Assembly: GCF_000337335.1 (NCBI RefSeq)
Contig: NZ_AOJN01000049.1
Coordinates: 81,147 to 145,146, forward strand
DNA: 64,000 nt
Source of the DNA: Halorubrum distributum JCM 10118
GTDB lineage: Archaea > Halobacteriota > Halobacteria > Halobacteriales > Haloferacaceae
Reading direction: 5' to 3'
The notes below the pieces were generated by a model. The model saw only the letters and a program-made list of their open reading frames with translations. It did not search any database and had not been told where the DNA came from. Position 1 is the first letter of the stretch. Each line of letters opens with the position of its first letter. This document shows, in pieces, positions 8,401 to 16,850 of this stretch. The position numbers and the translations under genes are program-made.

Positions 8401-10508
8401 CTGACGCTGTACTCTCAGACCCACGACCCCTGCTGGCGGTCCTCGTCTCGTTCGTCGCGGCGTTCCTCATCGTCGCGTCGTACCGCTCGCCGAACGTCCG
8501 CGAGGGGTGGACGCTCGTCGCGTCGCTCGCGAAGTTCGGCATCGTCGCGTCGATGCTGCCGGCGGTCCTCGACGGCGCGGTGTTCGAGTGGTCGGCCGGC
8601 GCGTTCCTCCCCGGGATCGGCGCGCCGATCGAGTTCGCGCTCCGCGCGGACGCGCTCGGCATGCTGTTCGCGTTCCTCGCGAGCGGGCTGTGGATAATCA
8701 CCTCCTTCTACAGCATCGGCTACATGCGCGGGCTCGACGAGCCGAACCAGACCCGGTACTTCGCGGCGTTCGCGGTGTCGCTCGCGGCGACGATGGGGAT
8801 CGCGTTCGCCGGCAACCTCGTGACAATATTCGTCTTCTACGAGCTGCTGTCGATCGCGACGTACCCGCTCGTCGCGCACGACGAGACTGCGGAGGCGCGC
8901 TCGGCCGGCCGGAAGTACCTCGCGTACACGATGTTCGGCGGCGGCGTGCTCGTCCTCGCTGGCACCGCGCTCGTCTACCTGCTCGCCGGCTCCGTCGACT
9001 TCACCGCCGGCGGCATCGCGGCGCTCGCGAACGCCGACCCCGGGCTGGCGATGCTCGCCTTCTTCCTGCTCGCGATCGGGTTCGGGGTGAAGGCCGGGAT
9101 CATGCCGCTCCACCAGTGGCTCCCCGAGGCGATGGTGGCGCCGACCCCCGTTTCCGGACTGCTCCACGCGGTCGCGGTCGTCAAGTCCGGCGCGTTCGGC
9201 GTCTCGCGGGTCGTCCTCGACGTGTTCGGCCCCGAGCTCGTCTACAATCTCTCGCTCCCGTTCGGCTTCACGGCGGGGCTCGTCCTCTCGACCATCGGGG
9301 CGATCACGCTCACCGCGGCCTCGCTCATCGCCCTGCGGAAGGACCACCTGAAGCGCCGGCTCGCCTACTCGACGATCAGCCAGTTGAGCTACATCATCCT
9401 CGGGCTCGGGCTGTTCGGCTGGTACGGGCTCGTGGGCGCGCTGCTCCACATCCCGGCGCACGCGTTCATGAAGCTCACCCTGTTCTTCTGTGCGGGCAAC
9501 ATCCACGTGTCGACCCACACGGACTACATCTCCCAGATGGCGGGGATCGGCAAGCGGATGCCGCTGACGATGGGGGCGTTCACGATAGCCTCGCTGGGGA
9601 TGGCGGGGATCCCGCTCCTCGCCGGCTTCGTCAGCAAGTACTACATGCTGATCGGCGGGGTGCGGATGGGGATGAACTTCACCCCGGTCGCGTACTACCT
9701 CGTCGGCGCGCTGCTGTTGTCGGGCGTGCTCAACATCGCCTACTTCTGGCCGGTGATCTACACCGCCTTCTTCGAGGCGGAGGACGCCCACGACGCGAAG
9801 CCGCTCGTCGACTTCCCGCTCGGCGGCGAGTCGCGCTCGATCGTGGCCGCGACCGACGGGGGCCGCGCAGGTGACGGGGACGCTGACCAAAACGACGACG
9901 ACCACGAGGGATCGGCTGACGACGTGGAGGACATCGTCGCGGACGCGGGCGACGGAGACGACCCCTCGTCCGAGGCCGCCGACGGGGTCGACGAGTCGGA
10001 CATCCCCGACGCCGACCTCGACGACCTGCCGACCGACGAGGAGGGCGTCGTCCGGCCGGACTTCGCGGCGAGCGAGCGCGACTTCTCGGAGCCGGCCGAG
10101 CGCGTCGACACGGGCGATTACGCGGTCGACGAGCGCCCCTCCGACGCGGACGTGCCGTTCGGTCCCGGACGCGCCGACCCGGAGGAGTCGGCCTCGGCGG
10201 ATGCCGTCGAAGCTGACCGCGGCCCCGACGATCCGCACGGCGACCACGACGACGATCCGCACGGCGGTCACGACGCGGACACGCACGACGACGGTCACCA
10301 CGGCGGGCCGCCGGCCGGCGGCTGGAAACACATCGCCGGGCTCGACGCGCTCCGCGGGCGCGAGTCGACCTGGTTCACGCTCGGGCCGATCCTCGCCGCG
10401 ATGACGCTCGCGGTGCTGCTCGGCGTGATCCCCTACGAGATGGGCTTCCTGGAGCTGATCGAGCTCATCGTCGACACGCGGCTCCCCGAGGGGGTGGTGC
10501 GCCCGTGA
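8397..10508 (+). CDS. antiporter NuoL/MrpA-D-type subunit with long acidic, histidine-rich insert
   Basis: A 703-residue paralogue of MrpD. Residues 1-470 carry the NuoL/M/N core with FVFYELLSIATYPLVAHDET, GVKAGIMPLHQWLPEAM and HLKRRLAYSTISQLSYI. Unusually, about 165 hydrophilic residues (about 480-640) then interrupt the membrane domain. They are very acidic and end in a His/Asp cluster (about 609-636) with repeated DPHG and HGGH units before the final span. Such a segment could bind divalent metal ions or simply be a halophilic surface loop. Its ATG overlaps the mrpD stop, and its stop overlaps the next GTG. Confidence 0.9.
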   Translation: MTDAVLSDPRPLLAVLVSFVAAFLIVASYRSPNVREGWTLVASLAKFGIVASMLPAVLDGAVFEWSAGAFLPGIGAPIEFALRADALGMLFAFLASGLWIITSFYSIGYMRGLDEPNQTRYFAAFAVSLAATMGIAFAGNLVTIFVFYELLSIATYPLVAHDETAEARSAGRKYLAYTMFGGGVLVLAGTALVYLLAGSVDFTAGGIAALANADPGLAMLAFFLLAIGFGVKAGIMPLHQWLPEAMVAPTPVSGLLHAVAVVKSGAFGVSRVVLDVFGPELVYNLSLPFGFTAGLVLSTIGAITLTAASLIALRKDHLKRRLAYSTISQLSYIILGLGLFGWYGLVGALLHIPAHAFMKLTLFFCAGNIHVSTHTDYISQMAGIGKRMPLTMGAFTIASLGMAGIPLLAGFVSKYYMLIGGVRMGMNFTPVAYYLVGALLLSGVLNIAYFWPVIYTAFFEAEDAHDAKPLVDFPLGGESRSIVAATDGGRAGDGDADQNDDDHEGSADDVEDIVADAGDGDDPSSEAADGVDESDIPDADLDDLPTDEEGVVRPDFAASERDFSEPAERVDTGDYAVDERPSDADVPFGPGRADPEESASADAVEADRGPDDPHGDHDDDPHGGHDADTHDDGHHGGPPAGGWKHIAGLDALRGRESTWFTLGPILAAMTLAVLLGVIPYEMGFLELIELIVDTRLPEGVVRP

Positions 10509-12283
10509 CGGTTCCCACGAGCCTCCTCACGGCGGTCCCGCCGTACGTCCTGCTCGCGTTCGCGGCGCTGGCGGTGCTGGCGCTGCCGCGGCGGGCGGGC
10601 CACGCGGTGGCCGCGCTGGCGACGGCGCTCACCTTCGTCCAGGCGGTGCTGCTCGGCGACGGCGGGACGGGCGCGCACCTCGCGACGACGTTCCTCGGCT
10701 TCGACGTCGTGTTCTTCAACGTCGACCAGTTCTCCCTGCTGATGGGGGTCGTCGTCGGCTTCCTCGCGACCGCGGCGGTGCTGTACGCCTACGGCAGCGA
10801 GGCGCCGACGTGGGTGACGGCGTTCGCGCTGCTGTACGTCGCCACGACCTTCGGCACGATCTACGCCGGCGACTGGCTCACGCTGGTCTTCTTCTGGGAG
10901 CTGACGGCCGTCACCTCGACGCTGCTGGTCTGGCAGCACGGCGGCGAGGCGGTGCGGGCGGGCTACCGCTACGCGCTCTTCCACGGCACCGGCGGGACCA
11001 TCCTGCTCGCCGCCGTCGTCGTCCACTTCGTCAACGCCGGGACGTTCCTGTTCTCGGAGACGGCCGGAATCGACCCGGCGGCGACGGCCCTCGCGGCGGT
11101 CGGCATCGGGATCAACTGCGGGTTCATCTTCCTACACAGCTGGCTGCCGGACACCTACCCGCGCCCGCACGTCGCGGCGTCGGTGTTCCTCTCGGTGTTC
11201 ACGACGAAGACCGCGGCGTACGTGATGTACCGCGCGTTCCCCGAGGGCGGCATGTGGCTCGCGTACCTCGGCGGCTTCATGGCCGTCTACGGCGCGTTCT
11301 TCGCGCTGCTCCAGTACGACCCGCGCCGGCTGCTCTCGTACCACATCCAGGCCCAGCTCGGCTACATGCTCGCCGGGTTCGGGCTCGCCACGGCGGTCGG
11401 CGAGTTCGCCGTCACCGGCGGCTTCGCGCACCTGTTCAACAACGTCCTCTACAAGAGCCTCCTGTTCATGGCGGTCGGCGTCGTGGTGTACCGGACCGGC
11501 GTCGAGGACATCAGGGATATGGGCGGCCTCTGGAAGGTGATGCCCGTCACCTTCCTCGTCTACCTCGTCGGCGCGGCCTCGATTACGGCGGTGCCGGGGT
11601 TCAACGGGTTCATCTCGAAGGGGATGGTGCTCGACTCCGCCCACGAGGTCCACAACTACATCCTGCTCCTGGACAGCGGGCTGCTCTGGTGGCTGCTCGT
11701 CCTCGGCGGCGTGGGGACGTTCATGTCGTTCATCAAGCTCGGCTACTACATGTTCTTCCACGGCTCGGCGACGCTGTCGCCGGACGACGCCACGCCGTTC
11801 CAGACGGCCGGGATGCTGCTGGCCGCGGGCGCGTGCGTCTTCTTCGGCGTCTTCTACACCCAGCTGATCGAGCTGATGCCGTTCACGGACCTGATCCTCA
11901 GCGACGAGGTGTACTTCAAGCCGTACAGTCAGAGCCACCTGATCGAGAGCGCGGCGCTGCTGATCGCCGGGTTCGTCGGCTTCTTCGCGCTGAAGCGCCC
12001 GCTCGGCTGGCTCGCCCACCGCATGCCGGACGTCGACCGCGTCATCTTCCCGGCCGCGTTCTACCTCGGGCGGGGTTCCGTGTGGGGCGTCACGGAGCTG
12101 TGGGCCGCGGTCGACCGCGCGACGATGGCGCTGGCGGGCGCGACGATGCGGACCGCGAGCCACCCGCGGGAGGCGCTCTCGCGGGCCGGAGTCGACGTGG
12201 AGATCCGCGCCGGCATCGGTCGGAGCGTGCTGCTGTTGACGCTCGCGGCCGGCGTCGCGCTGTTCGCCTTCCTGCTGGTCTGA
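10505..12283 (+). CDS. antiporter NuoL/M-type subunit (third paralogue)
   Basis: A 592-residue membrane protein that closes the operon. The antiporter core (about 60-400) contains FFWELTAVTSTLLVW with the conserved glutamate, the GINCGFIFLHSWLPDTYPRPH segment (split here into short quotes: GFIFLHSWLPDT) and the RRLLSYHIQAQLGYMLAG loop. The usual lysine in the GLALK-type helix is replaced by Asn/Cys (GINCGF), which may change its ion path. The C-terminal 130 residues contain a long amphipathic segment and a last span, as in NuoL or MrpA. The GTG start overlaps the upstream TGA. No further antiporter genes follow. Confidence 0.88.
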   Translation: MTVPTSLLTAVPPYVLLAFAALAVLALPRRAGHAVAALATALTFVQAVLLGDGGTGAHLATTFLGFDVVFFNVDQFSLLMGVVVGFLATAAVLYAYGSEAPTWVTAFALLYVATTFGTIYAGDWLTLVFFWELTAVTSTLLVWQHGGEAVRAGYRYALFHGTGGTILLAAVVVHFVNAGTFLFSETAGIDPAATALAAVGIGINCGFIFLHSWLPDTYPRPHVAASVFLSVFTTKTAAYVMYRAFPEGGMWLAYLGGFMAVYGAFFALLQYDPRRLLSYHIQAQLGYMLAGFGLATAVGEFAVTGGFAHLFNNVLYKSLLFMAVGVVVYRTGVEDIRDMGGLWKVMPVTFLVYLVGAASITAVPGFNGFISKGMVLDSAHEVHNYILLLDSGLLWWLLVLGGVGTFMSFIKLGYYMFFHGSATLSPDDATPFQTAGMLLAAGACVFFGVFYTQLIELMPFTDLILSDEVYFKPYSQSHLIESAALLIAGFVGFFALKRPLGWLAHRMPDVDRVIFPAAFYLGRGSVWGVTELWAAVDRATMALAGATMRTASHPREALSRAGVDVEIRAGIGRSVLLLTLAAGVALFAFLLV

Positions 12284-12335
12284 CCCCGCGGCGCGGTCGG
12301 CCCGCGCTCGCGCCGCGCCGCACGTCTGTCCGGCG

Positions 12336-12692
12336 TCACCCCGTCTCGTCGTCGGTCCGGCGCGCCTGCTCGCTAAGCGTGAGGAAGGCCACCGCACCGA
12401 AGAACGCGACCACGAACCCGAAGACAGCGGCGTCTTCGCCGGCGTAGTGGCCGAACAGAAGCGGCGTGACGCTCAGACCGAAGAGCCCCACTCCGTAACC
12501 GATCCGGTCGGTGCGCCCCTCGAACCGCGGCGCCGCCGCGAGCAGCGAGACGTCGAACGCGAGGTAGAAGTAGGCGGCTCCGGCGTACACGGCCGCCGTG
12601 CCGACGGCGGTCGGGAGGTACGGGACGAGCTCGTAGACGCCGAGCGCGGCGAGCAGGCCGACGCCGGTCGCGAGCGGGAGGGCTCGGTTCAC
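12336..12692 (-). CDS. small four-span membrane protein
   Basis: A 118-residue hydrophobic protein with about four spans and a short acidic C-terminus. I do not recognise a family. It is convergent with the last antiporter gene (53 bp between stops) and is followed upstream by the winged-helix gene on the same strand. The ATG is followed by an arginine and a hydrophobic stretch, so the start looks right. Codon use matches the neighbourhood. Confidence 0.7.
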   Translation of the reverse strand: MNRALPLATGVGLLAALGVYELVPYLPTAVGTAAVYAGAAYFYLAFDVSLLAAAPRFEGRTDRIGYGVGLFGLSVTPLLFGHYAGEDAAVFGFVVAFFGAVAFLTLSEQARRTDDETG

Positions 12693-12797
12693 GGGCGTCC
12701 GGTTCGACGTCGGGGGTAAAAAGCGCCGCGTCGACGCCTTCTGGTCGTCGCGTGTGATTCAGGTCGGGACCGAGCGGGAAAGCCGAGCAGTTCGGCG

Positions 12798-13151
12798 TCA
12801 GTACTCCTCGTAGGCGAGATTCATCATCCACTGCGAGAAGGCGTCGGCCTGCGCGTCGACCTCCTCCTCCCCGATGAACGGCGAGAGCATGTCGTCGGCC
12901 ATCAAAAGCGAGAAGTCGAGGTCGCGCGGCGCGGGCTCCAAGTAGTAGGTGTTGTGGCCGTCGTAGACGGTGTCTTCCCGCTGGATGACCCCGGCCTCCT
13001 CCAACGACTCGGCGATGCGGCTCCCCTTCCGCGAGGAGACGTCGAGTTCCTTCCAGAAGTCGCTCTGGTGGATGCCGCCGGTCTCGCGGATGAGTTCGAG
13101 ACCGGCGCGCTCGTCCGCCGACAGGTCGGACTCGATTTCGGACGCGCTCAT
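12798..13151 (-). CDS. winged-helix transcriptional regulator
   Basis: A 117-residue protein. Residues 8-70 form a MarR/Lrp-like helix-turn-helix with a short wing: LSADERAGLELIRETGG, then QSDFWKELDVSSRKGSRIAESLEEAGVIQRED. The C-terminal 45 residues are acidic and end in MMNLAYEEY. Many haloarchaea carry a single-domain protein like this; the target is unknown. It is leaderless or nearly so: TAAGCGAT-like sequence lies about 25 bp before the ATG. Confidence 0.8.
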   Translation of the reverse strand: MSASEIESDLSADERAGLELIRETGGIHQSDFWKELDVSSRKGSRIAESLEEAGVIQREDTVYDGHNTYYLEPAPRDLDFSLLMADDMLSPFIGEEEVDAQADAFSQWMMNLAYEEY

Positions 13152-13224
13152 ACTCTCTCACGCCTCCCGAATCGCTTAAAACTGGCTTTCCGGTCGGACG
13201 CCTCGCGGCCGCACGGGGCTCGTC

Positions 13225-14004
13225 TCACCGGCCGGCGGGCACGAAGTCCTCGGGGAGCGACACCGCCTTCGTCGGCGTCTCGCAGGGCGGGCCGTCGGCG
13301 TACGCGACCGCGGGGTCGTCGCCGGTCCGGATCCGGGTGAACGACCGGGTTCCGAACTCCTCGCCGTGGAGGCAGGCGCCGTACTCGTGGTCGGCGAGGA
13401 CCCCGCTCGCGCGGTCGAGCCACGACGCGCCCGTCTCGCCCGGCTCCGGGACGAGCGCGGCCGCGATCCGCCTGGCGCTGTCCGCGCGCTCCTCGCCGAA
13501 CTCCCGCCGCCGCTCGGGGACCGCGAACCGCTCCGCACCGTTGACCACGCCGCCGACGTTGCCGACGACGTGGACGCCCGGGTCGAGTCGGGTCACGGCG
13601 AGGCCGCCGTCGTACGTCAGGAGGAACGCCGCCCGCCCGTCGGCGAGGACGAGGTTGAAGCCGTCGTACGCGCGCTCGTCGAGCTCGCGCTCGACCGCCC
13701 GGACCGCGTCCTCGGCGGAGGCGGCCGTCAGGCAGTCGCGGACGAGCAGCCCGCGCGAGCGGTCGCCCTCGCGGTCGGCGTCGAGCCACCGGTTCGTGAC
13801 CGCGACGACGAGGCCGCCCTCGGAGACGCCGATCCACGTCCCGCCGGCCTCGGCGTCGCGCGGGGCGACGTACCGGACGCCGTCGCCGTCGGCCGTTCGG
13901 AGCGTCGGCGGTTCGCTCGGGCGGTCGAGCGCCTCGTCGCGGGTGGCCGCGAGCGCGACGGGGGCGTCGCCGAACGTCCGCCACGCGAGAGTCAGTGTGC
14001 ACAC
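13225..14004 (-). CDS. NRDE family protein (TANGO2-like)
   Basis: 259 residues that start with MCTLTLAWR and contain ALAATRDEALDRP, the haloarchaeal form of the NRDE motif (Asn-Arg-Asp-Glu) that names the family; here Thr replaces Asn. The invariant Cys2 is present, so the protein may be processed as an Ntn-type fold, but the biochemical role of the family is not settled; eukaryotic TANGO2 is linked to heme or lipid handling. GGTWIGVSEGGLVVAVTNR is typical. It is divergent from the glucose dehydrogenase gene. Confidence 0.85.
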   Translation of the reverse strand: MCTLTLAWRTFGDAPVALAATRDEALDRPSEPPTLRTADGDGVRYVAPRDAEAGGTWIGVSEGGLVVAVTNRWLDADREGDRSRGLLVRDCLTAASAEDAVRAVERELDERAYDGFNLVLADGRAAFLLTYDGGLAVTRLDPGVHVVGNVGGVVNGAERFAVPERRREFGEERADSARRIAAALVPEPGETGASWLDRASGVLADHEYGACLHGEEFGTRSFTRIRTGDDPAVAYADGPPCETPTKAVSLPEDFVPAGR

Positions 14005-14064
14005 GCCATCGAGTACGCCCGAACGACTGAAAACTCCACGGGGGTCCGACGCACGTGTTTACTC

Positions 14065-14085
14065 ACAATAAAAGAAATCTTTTGG
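14065..14085 (+). promoter_or_regulatory. TATA region and inverted repeat before glucose dehydrogenase
   Basis: An AT-rich block with ATAAAAG (14068-14074) about 38 bp before the gdh ATG, overlapping the imperfect inverted repeat AAAAGAAATCTTTT (14071-14084). It stands out from the GC-rich surroundings and fits a TATA box plus an operator. Control by the neighbouring GfcR is plausible but inferred only. Confidence 0.5.
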
Positions 14086-14108
14086 TGACTGACCGCTTGG
14101 GTCCGGAT

Positions 14109-15179
14109 ATGAACGCGATTGCCGTCTACGAGGGAGCCGACGAACCGGTCGTGACAGCGAAGCCGCGACCGGAGCCCGCGCCCGGCGAGGCGCTGGTTCG
14201 GACCCTGCGGGTCGGCGTGGACGGGACCGACCACGAGGTCATCGCCGGCGGTCACGGGGGAACGCCCGCGGGCGAGGACCACCTCGTGTTGGGTCACGAG
14301 GCCGTCGGCGTGGTCGAGGACCCGAACGACACGCCGTTCGAGGCCGGCGACGTCGTCGTTCCGACGGTGCGCCGCCCGCCGAACGGGGCGAACGAGTACT
14401 TCGCGCGCGGCGAGCCCGACATGGCGCCGGACGGCGAGTACCACGAGCGCGGCATCGTCGGCGCGCACGGCTTCATGGCCGAGTACTTCACCAGCCCGGC
14501 GGAGTTCCTGGTCGAGATCCCGCCGGCGCTCGCGGAGTGGGGGTTCCTCGTGGAGCCGATATCGATCGCGGAGAAGGCGATCGAGCACGCGTACGCCAGC
14601 CGGTCGGCGTTCGGCTGGGAGCCCCAGTCGGCGCTCGTGCTGGGCAACGGCTCGCTCGGCCTGCTGACGGTCGCGACGCTCGACGAGGAGTTCGATCGGA
14701 TCTACTGTCTCGGGCGTCGCGAGCGCCCCGACCCGACGATCGACATCATCGAGTCGCTGGGGGCGACGTACGTGAACTCCAACGACACCGCGGTCCCCGA
14801 GGTCCCAGAGGCGTACGAGCCGATGGACTTCGTCTTCGAGGCGACCGGCTACGCGCCGCACGCCTTCGAGACCATCGAGGCGCTCGCGCCCAACGGCGTC
14901 GGCGCGCTGCTCGGCGTCCCGGGCGACTGGGAGTTCGAGGTCGACGGCGGCCGGCTCCACCGGGAGTTCGTCCTCCACAACAAGGCGCTCGTCGGCAGCG
15001 TCAACTCCGGGTACGGCCACTTCGAGTCGGCCGTCGAGTCGCTCGCGGCGCTCCCCGAGTCGTTCTTGGGCGATCTCGTGACGGGAATTCACGGGCTCGA
15101 CGACTTCGAGGCCGCGTTCGCGGATGACGACACGACTATTAAAACGGCGGTCGAATTCGGCGCATATGAAGAACGTTGA
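14109..15179 (+). CDS. gdh: glucose 1-dehydrogenase (zinc, NAD(P)+)
   Basis: A 356-residue medium-chain dehydrogenase that oxidises beta-D-glucose to gluconolactone, the first step of the haloarchaeal semi-phosphorylative Entner-Doudoroff pathway. It closely resembles the well-studied Haloferax mediterranei enzyme as I remember it: LRVGVDGTDHEVIAGGHGG with substrate-binding Asp38, LGHEAVGVV with His63 and Glu64, FLVEPISI with Glu149, and the nucleotide-binding VLGNGSLGLL. As in that enzyme, Asp38 replaces the usual catalytic-zinc cysteine. I start at the ATG at 14109, which gives the family length; earlier in-frame starts add an unrelated leader. The last 14 bases overlap gfcR. Confidence 0.96.
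   Translation: MNAIAVYEGADEPVVTAKPRPEPAPGEALVRTLRVGVDGTDHEVIAGGHGGTPAGEDHLVLGHEAVGVVEDPNDTPFEAGDVVVPTVRRPPNGANEYFARGEPDMAPDGEYHERGIVGAHGFMAEYFTSPAEFLVEIPPALAEWGFLVEPISIAEKAIEHAYASRSAFGWEPQSALVLGNGSLGLLTVATLDEEFDRIYCLGRRERPDPTIDIIESLGATYVNSNDTAVPEVPEAYEPMDFVFEATGYAPHAFETIEALAPNGVGALLGVPGDWEFEVDGGRLHREFVLHNKALVGSVNSGYGHFESAVESLAALPESFLGDLVTGIHGLDDFEAAFADDDTTIKTAVEFGAYEER
15137..15143 (+). promoter_or_regulatory. TATA box of gfcR inside gdh
   Basis: TATTAAA lies 23-29 bp before the gfcR ATG at 15166, within the 3' end of gdh. The spacing fits a leaderless transcript started independently of gdh. Confidence 0.55.
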
Positions 15180-15798
15180 CGACCTCATCGACAGCGCGGC
15201 CGAGCTCGCCGAGCGGGGGCTCTCGAAGGGCGAAATCGCGGACGAGCTGAACGTCTCCCGCGAGACGGCGAGCTGGCTGGTCGAGCGCGGCGGCGGGGCG
15301 GAGAGCGCGGAGGCCGCGGACGCGACCGCCTCCGCCGACATCCACGTCGACTGGTCGGCGCTCGGGCGCGACTCGACCCGCCTCGGCTACGCGGCCAGCG
15401 CGATGGCGGACCTCCTGGCCAAGCAGGGCGAGGCGGTCGACCTGACGGTCGGCATCGAGAAGGCGGGCGCGCCGCTCGCGACCGCGGTCGCGGACCGGCT
15501 CGACACCGACCTCGGCACGTACGCGCCCGCGAAACACCAGTGGGAGGAGGGGGACATCGACGAGCACGGCGGCGGCTTCTCGCGGAACTTCGCCGCGATC
15601 CGGAACCGCGACTGCTACGTCGTCGACGACATCATCACCTCGGGGACGACGATGCGGGAGTCGATCGACGCGATCCGCGAGCAGGGCGGCGAGCCGGTCG
15701 CGTGCGTCGTCCTCGTCGACAAGATGGGGTACGACGACATCGACGGCGTCCCGGTCTACTCGCTCGTCGACGTCGTCCGCGTCGACCGCGACGAGTAG
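15166..15798 (+). CDS. gfcR: sugar-sensing transcriptional regulator GfcR
   Basis: A 210-residue fusion of an N-terminal helix-turn-helix (about 1-42; ERGLSKGEIADELNVSRETA) with a phosphoribosyltransferase fold (about 60-205). The PRPP-binding motif CYVVDDIITSGTT is at 150-162. It resembles orotate phosphoribosyltransferase, but in Haloferax the family (GfcR) activates genes of glucose and fructose breakdown. Its position directly after glucose dehydrogenase supports that role. It overlaps gdh by 14 bases and has its own TATA box. Confidence 0.92.
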   Translation: MKNVDDLIDSAAELAERGLSKGEIADELNVSRETASWLVERGGGAESAEAADATASADIHVDWSALGRDSTRLGYAASAMADLLAKQGEAVDLTVGIEKAGAPLATAVADRLDTDLGTYAPAKHQWEEGDIDEHGGGFSRNFAAIRNRDCYVVDDIITSGTTMRESIDAIREQGGEPVACVVLVDKMGYDDIDGVPVYSLVDVVRVDRDE

Positions 15799-15821
15799 GA
15801 CTGCGGGCGCGCTCGCCGATA

Positions 15822-16225
15822 TTTATAAAGGCGGATCGTCCGAGAGACACGCAGCGTCGGCGTGCGCCGGTGAGCGGCCCGCAGGGCCGCGAACCGACCG
15901 CACGAGGGAGTCAGTCGCCGGAGCGAAGCGGAGGCGACTGACGAGGCTGGGGAGGCGTGAGGCGCGGTTGCTGTGCGGGCGGGACTCGAAGGGGCAGTCG
16001 CGAGGACGAAGCCCGGCGTTCACGAGAGCGGAGCTCTCGTGAGCCAACCAGAATGCGGAGCGTTCTGGTGACGACGTAAGCACTGGAGAGAACGAACGGA
16101 GTGAGCGACCGAAGCGCGCAGCGAGCCGCGCGAGTCCTCGCGACTGGGGCTTTGGCGGTGTTCGCCGTCGCTCCGTCAGTAGCTGTTTATAAGTGAACGA
16201 CTGGGGCTTTGGCCGTGTTCGCCGT
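15822..16225 (+). repeat. structured intergenic repeat, copy E2 (possible ncRNA)
   Basis: The second copy, on the plus strand, starts with TTTATAAA (15822-15829). Helices: hairpin 15874-15880 with 15884-15890; 10-bp stem 15910-15919 with 15933-15942; perfect 12-bp long-range helix 15996-16007 with 16134-16145. Two extra hairpins sit inside the long-range loop (16021-16029 with 16033-16041; 16048-16056 with 16060-16068, one G-T pair), both closed by a GGA loop. The CTGGGGCTTTGG terminal block is duplicated (16144 and 16201) with GTTTATAAG between. This region fills the whole gap between gfcR and the glutaredoxin gene. Confidence 0.9.
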
Positions 16226-16330
16226 TGATCTACTGTTAGTCCGCATTAACCGACCAAGCGACCGCTCACCTCACGATCGCCGCTCGTCCCGTGCGGAACC
16301 CATTTGCCTCGCCGACGCGTACCCGGTCGC

Positions 16331-16675
16331 ATGACGTTCAGCCCCGAAACGGACGCCGACTCCGAGGAAATCGAAGCGCGCGTCGAGAACACGATCGCCG
16401 ACAACGACGTGGTGCTGTTCATGAAGGGGAACCGCCTGATGCCGCAGTGCGGCTACTCGAAGCGCGCCGTCGAACTCATCTCCCAGCACGTCGAGGAGTT
16501 CGAGACGGTCGACGTGCTGCCCGCGCTCCCGCAGTACCGCGAGGCGCTCGAGTCGCACAGCGGCTGGGAGACGATTCCGCAGACGTTCGTCGACGGCGAG
16601 TTCGTCGGCGGCAGCGACGTGCTCGCCGAACTCGACGAGCGCGGCGAACTCGCCGCCGAACTGGGCGCGGAGTGA
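16331..16675 (+). CDS. monothiol glutaredoxin (Grx4/Grx5 type)
   Basis: A 114-residue thioredoxin-fold protein with the monothiol active site CGYS (Cys40), in place of the usual CGFS, after VVLFMKGNRLMPQ. WETIPQTFVDGEFVGGSDVL carries the TIPQ/F segment with its cis-proline and the glutathione-binding GG. Such proteins bind and transfer Fe-S clusters. Haloarchaea use gamma-glutamylcysteine rather than glutathione as their main thiol, so the natural ligand may differ. The ATG at 16331 begins the family-length product. Confidence 0.93.
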   Translation: MTFSPETDADSEEIEARVENTIADNDVVLFMKGNRLMPQCGYSKRAVELISQHVEEFETVDVLPALPQYREALESHSGWETIPQTFVDGEFVGGSDVLAELDERGELAAELGAE

Positions 16676-16850
16676 GGTCGGGGGCGCCGCGGACTCCCGC
16701 CCGAATCCCTGACGCGCCGGCCGCGCGCCGCGCCGATCCTCACACCTCGAAGGGCAGTCCATATAAACCCACGGTGCCTATGTGGGGTAGGTGCAGCCGT
16801 TGCCGCTGCCGCCGTGACCACCGGTTCGACCCCACCGCATTCCACAAACA

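Noticed and set aside
8415..10331. 638-codon minus frame opposite the antiporter subunit
   Set aside because: Shadow of a GC-rich gene; runs of Arg/Asp/Val without a fold.
15996..16145. The long inverted repeat as an intrinsic terminator
   Set aside because: It encloses conserved blocks and lacks a T-run; archaeal termination does not need such a stem.
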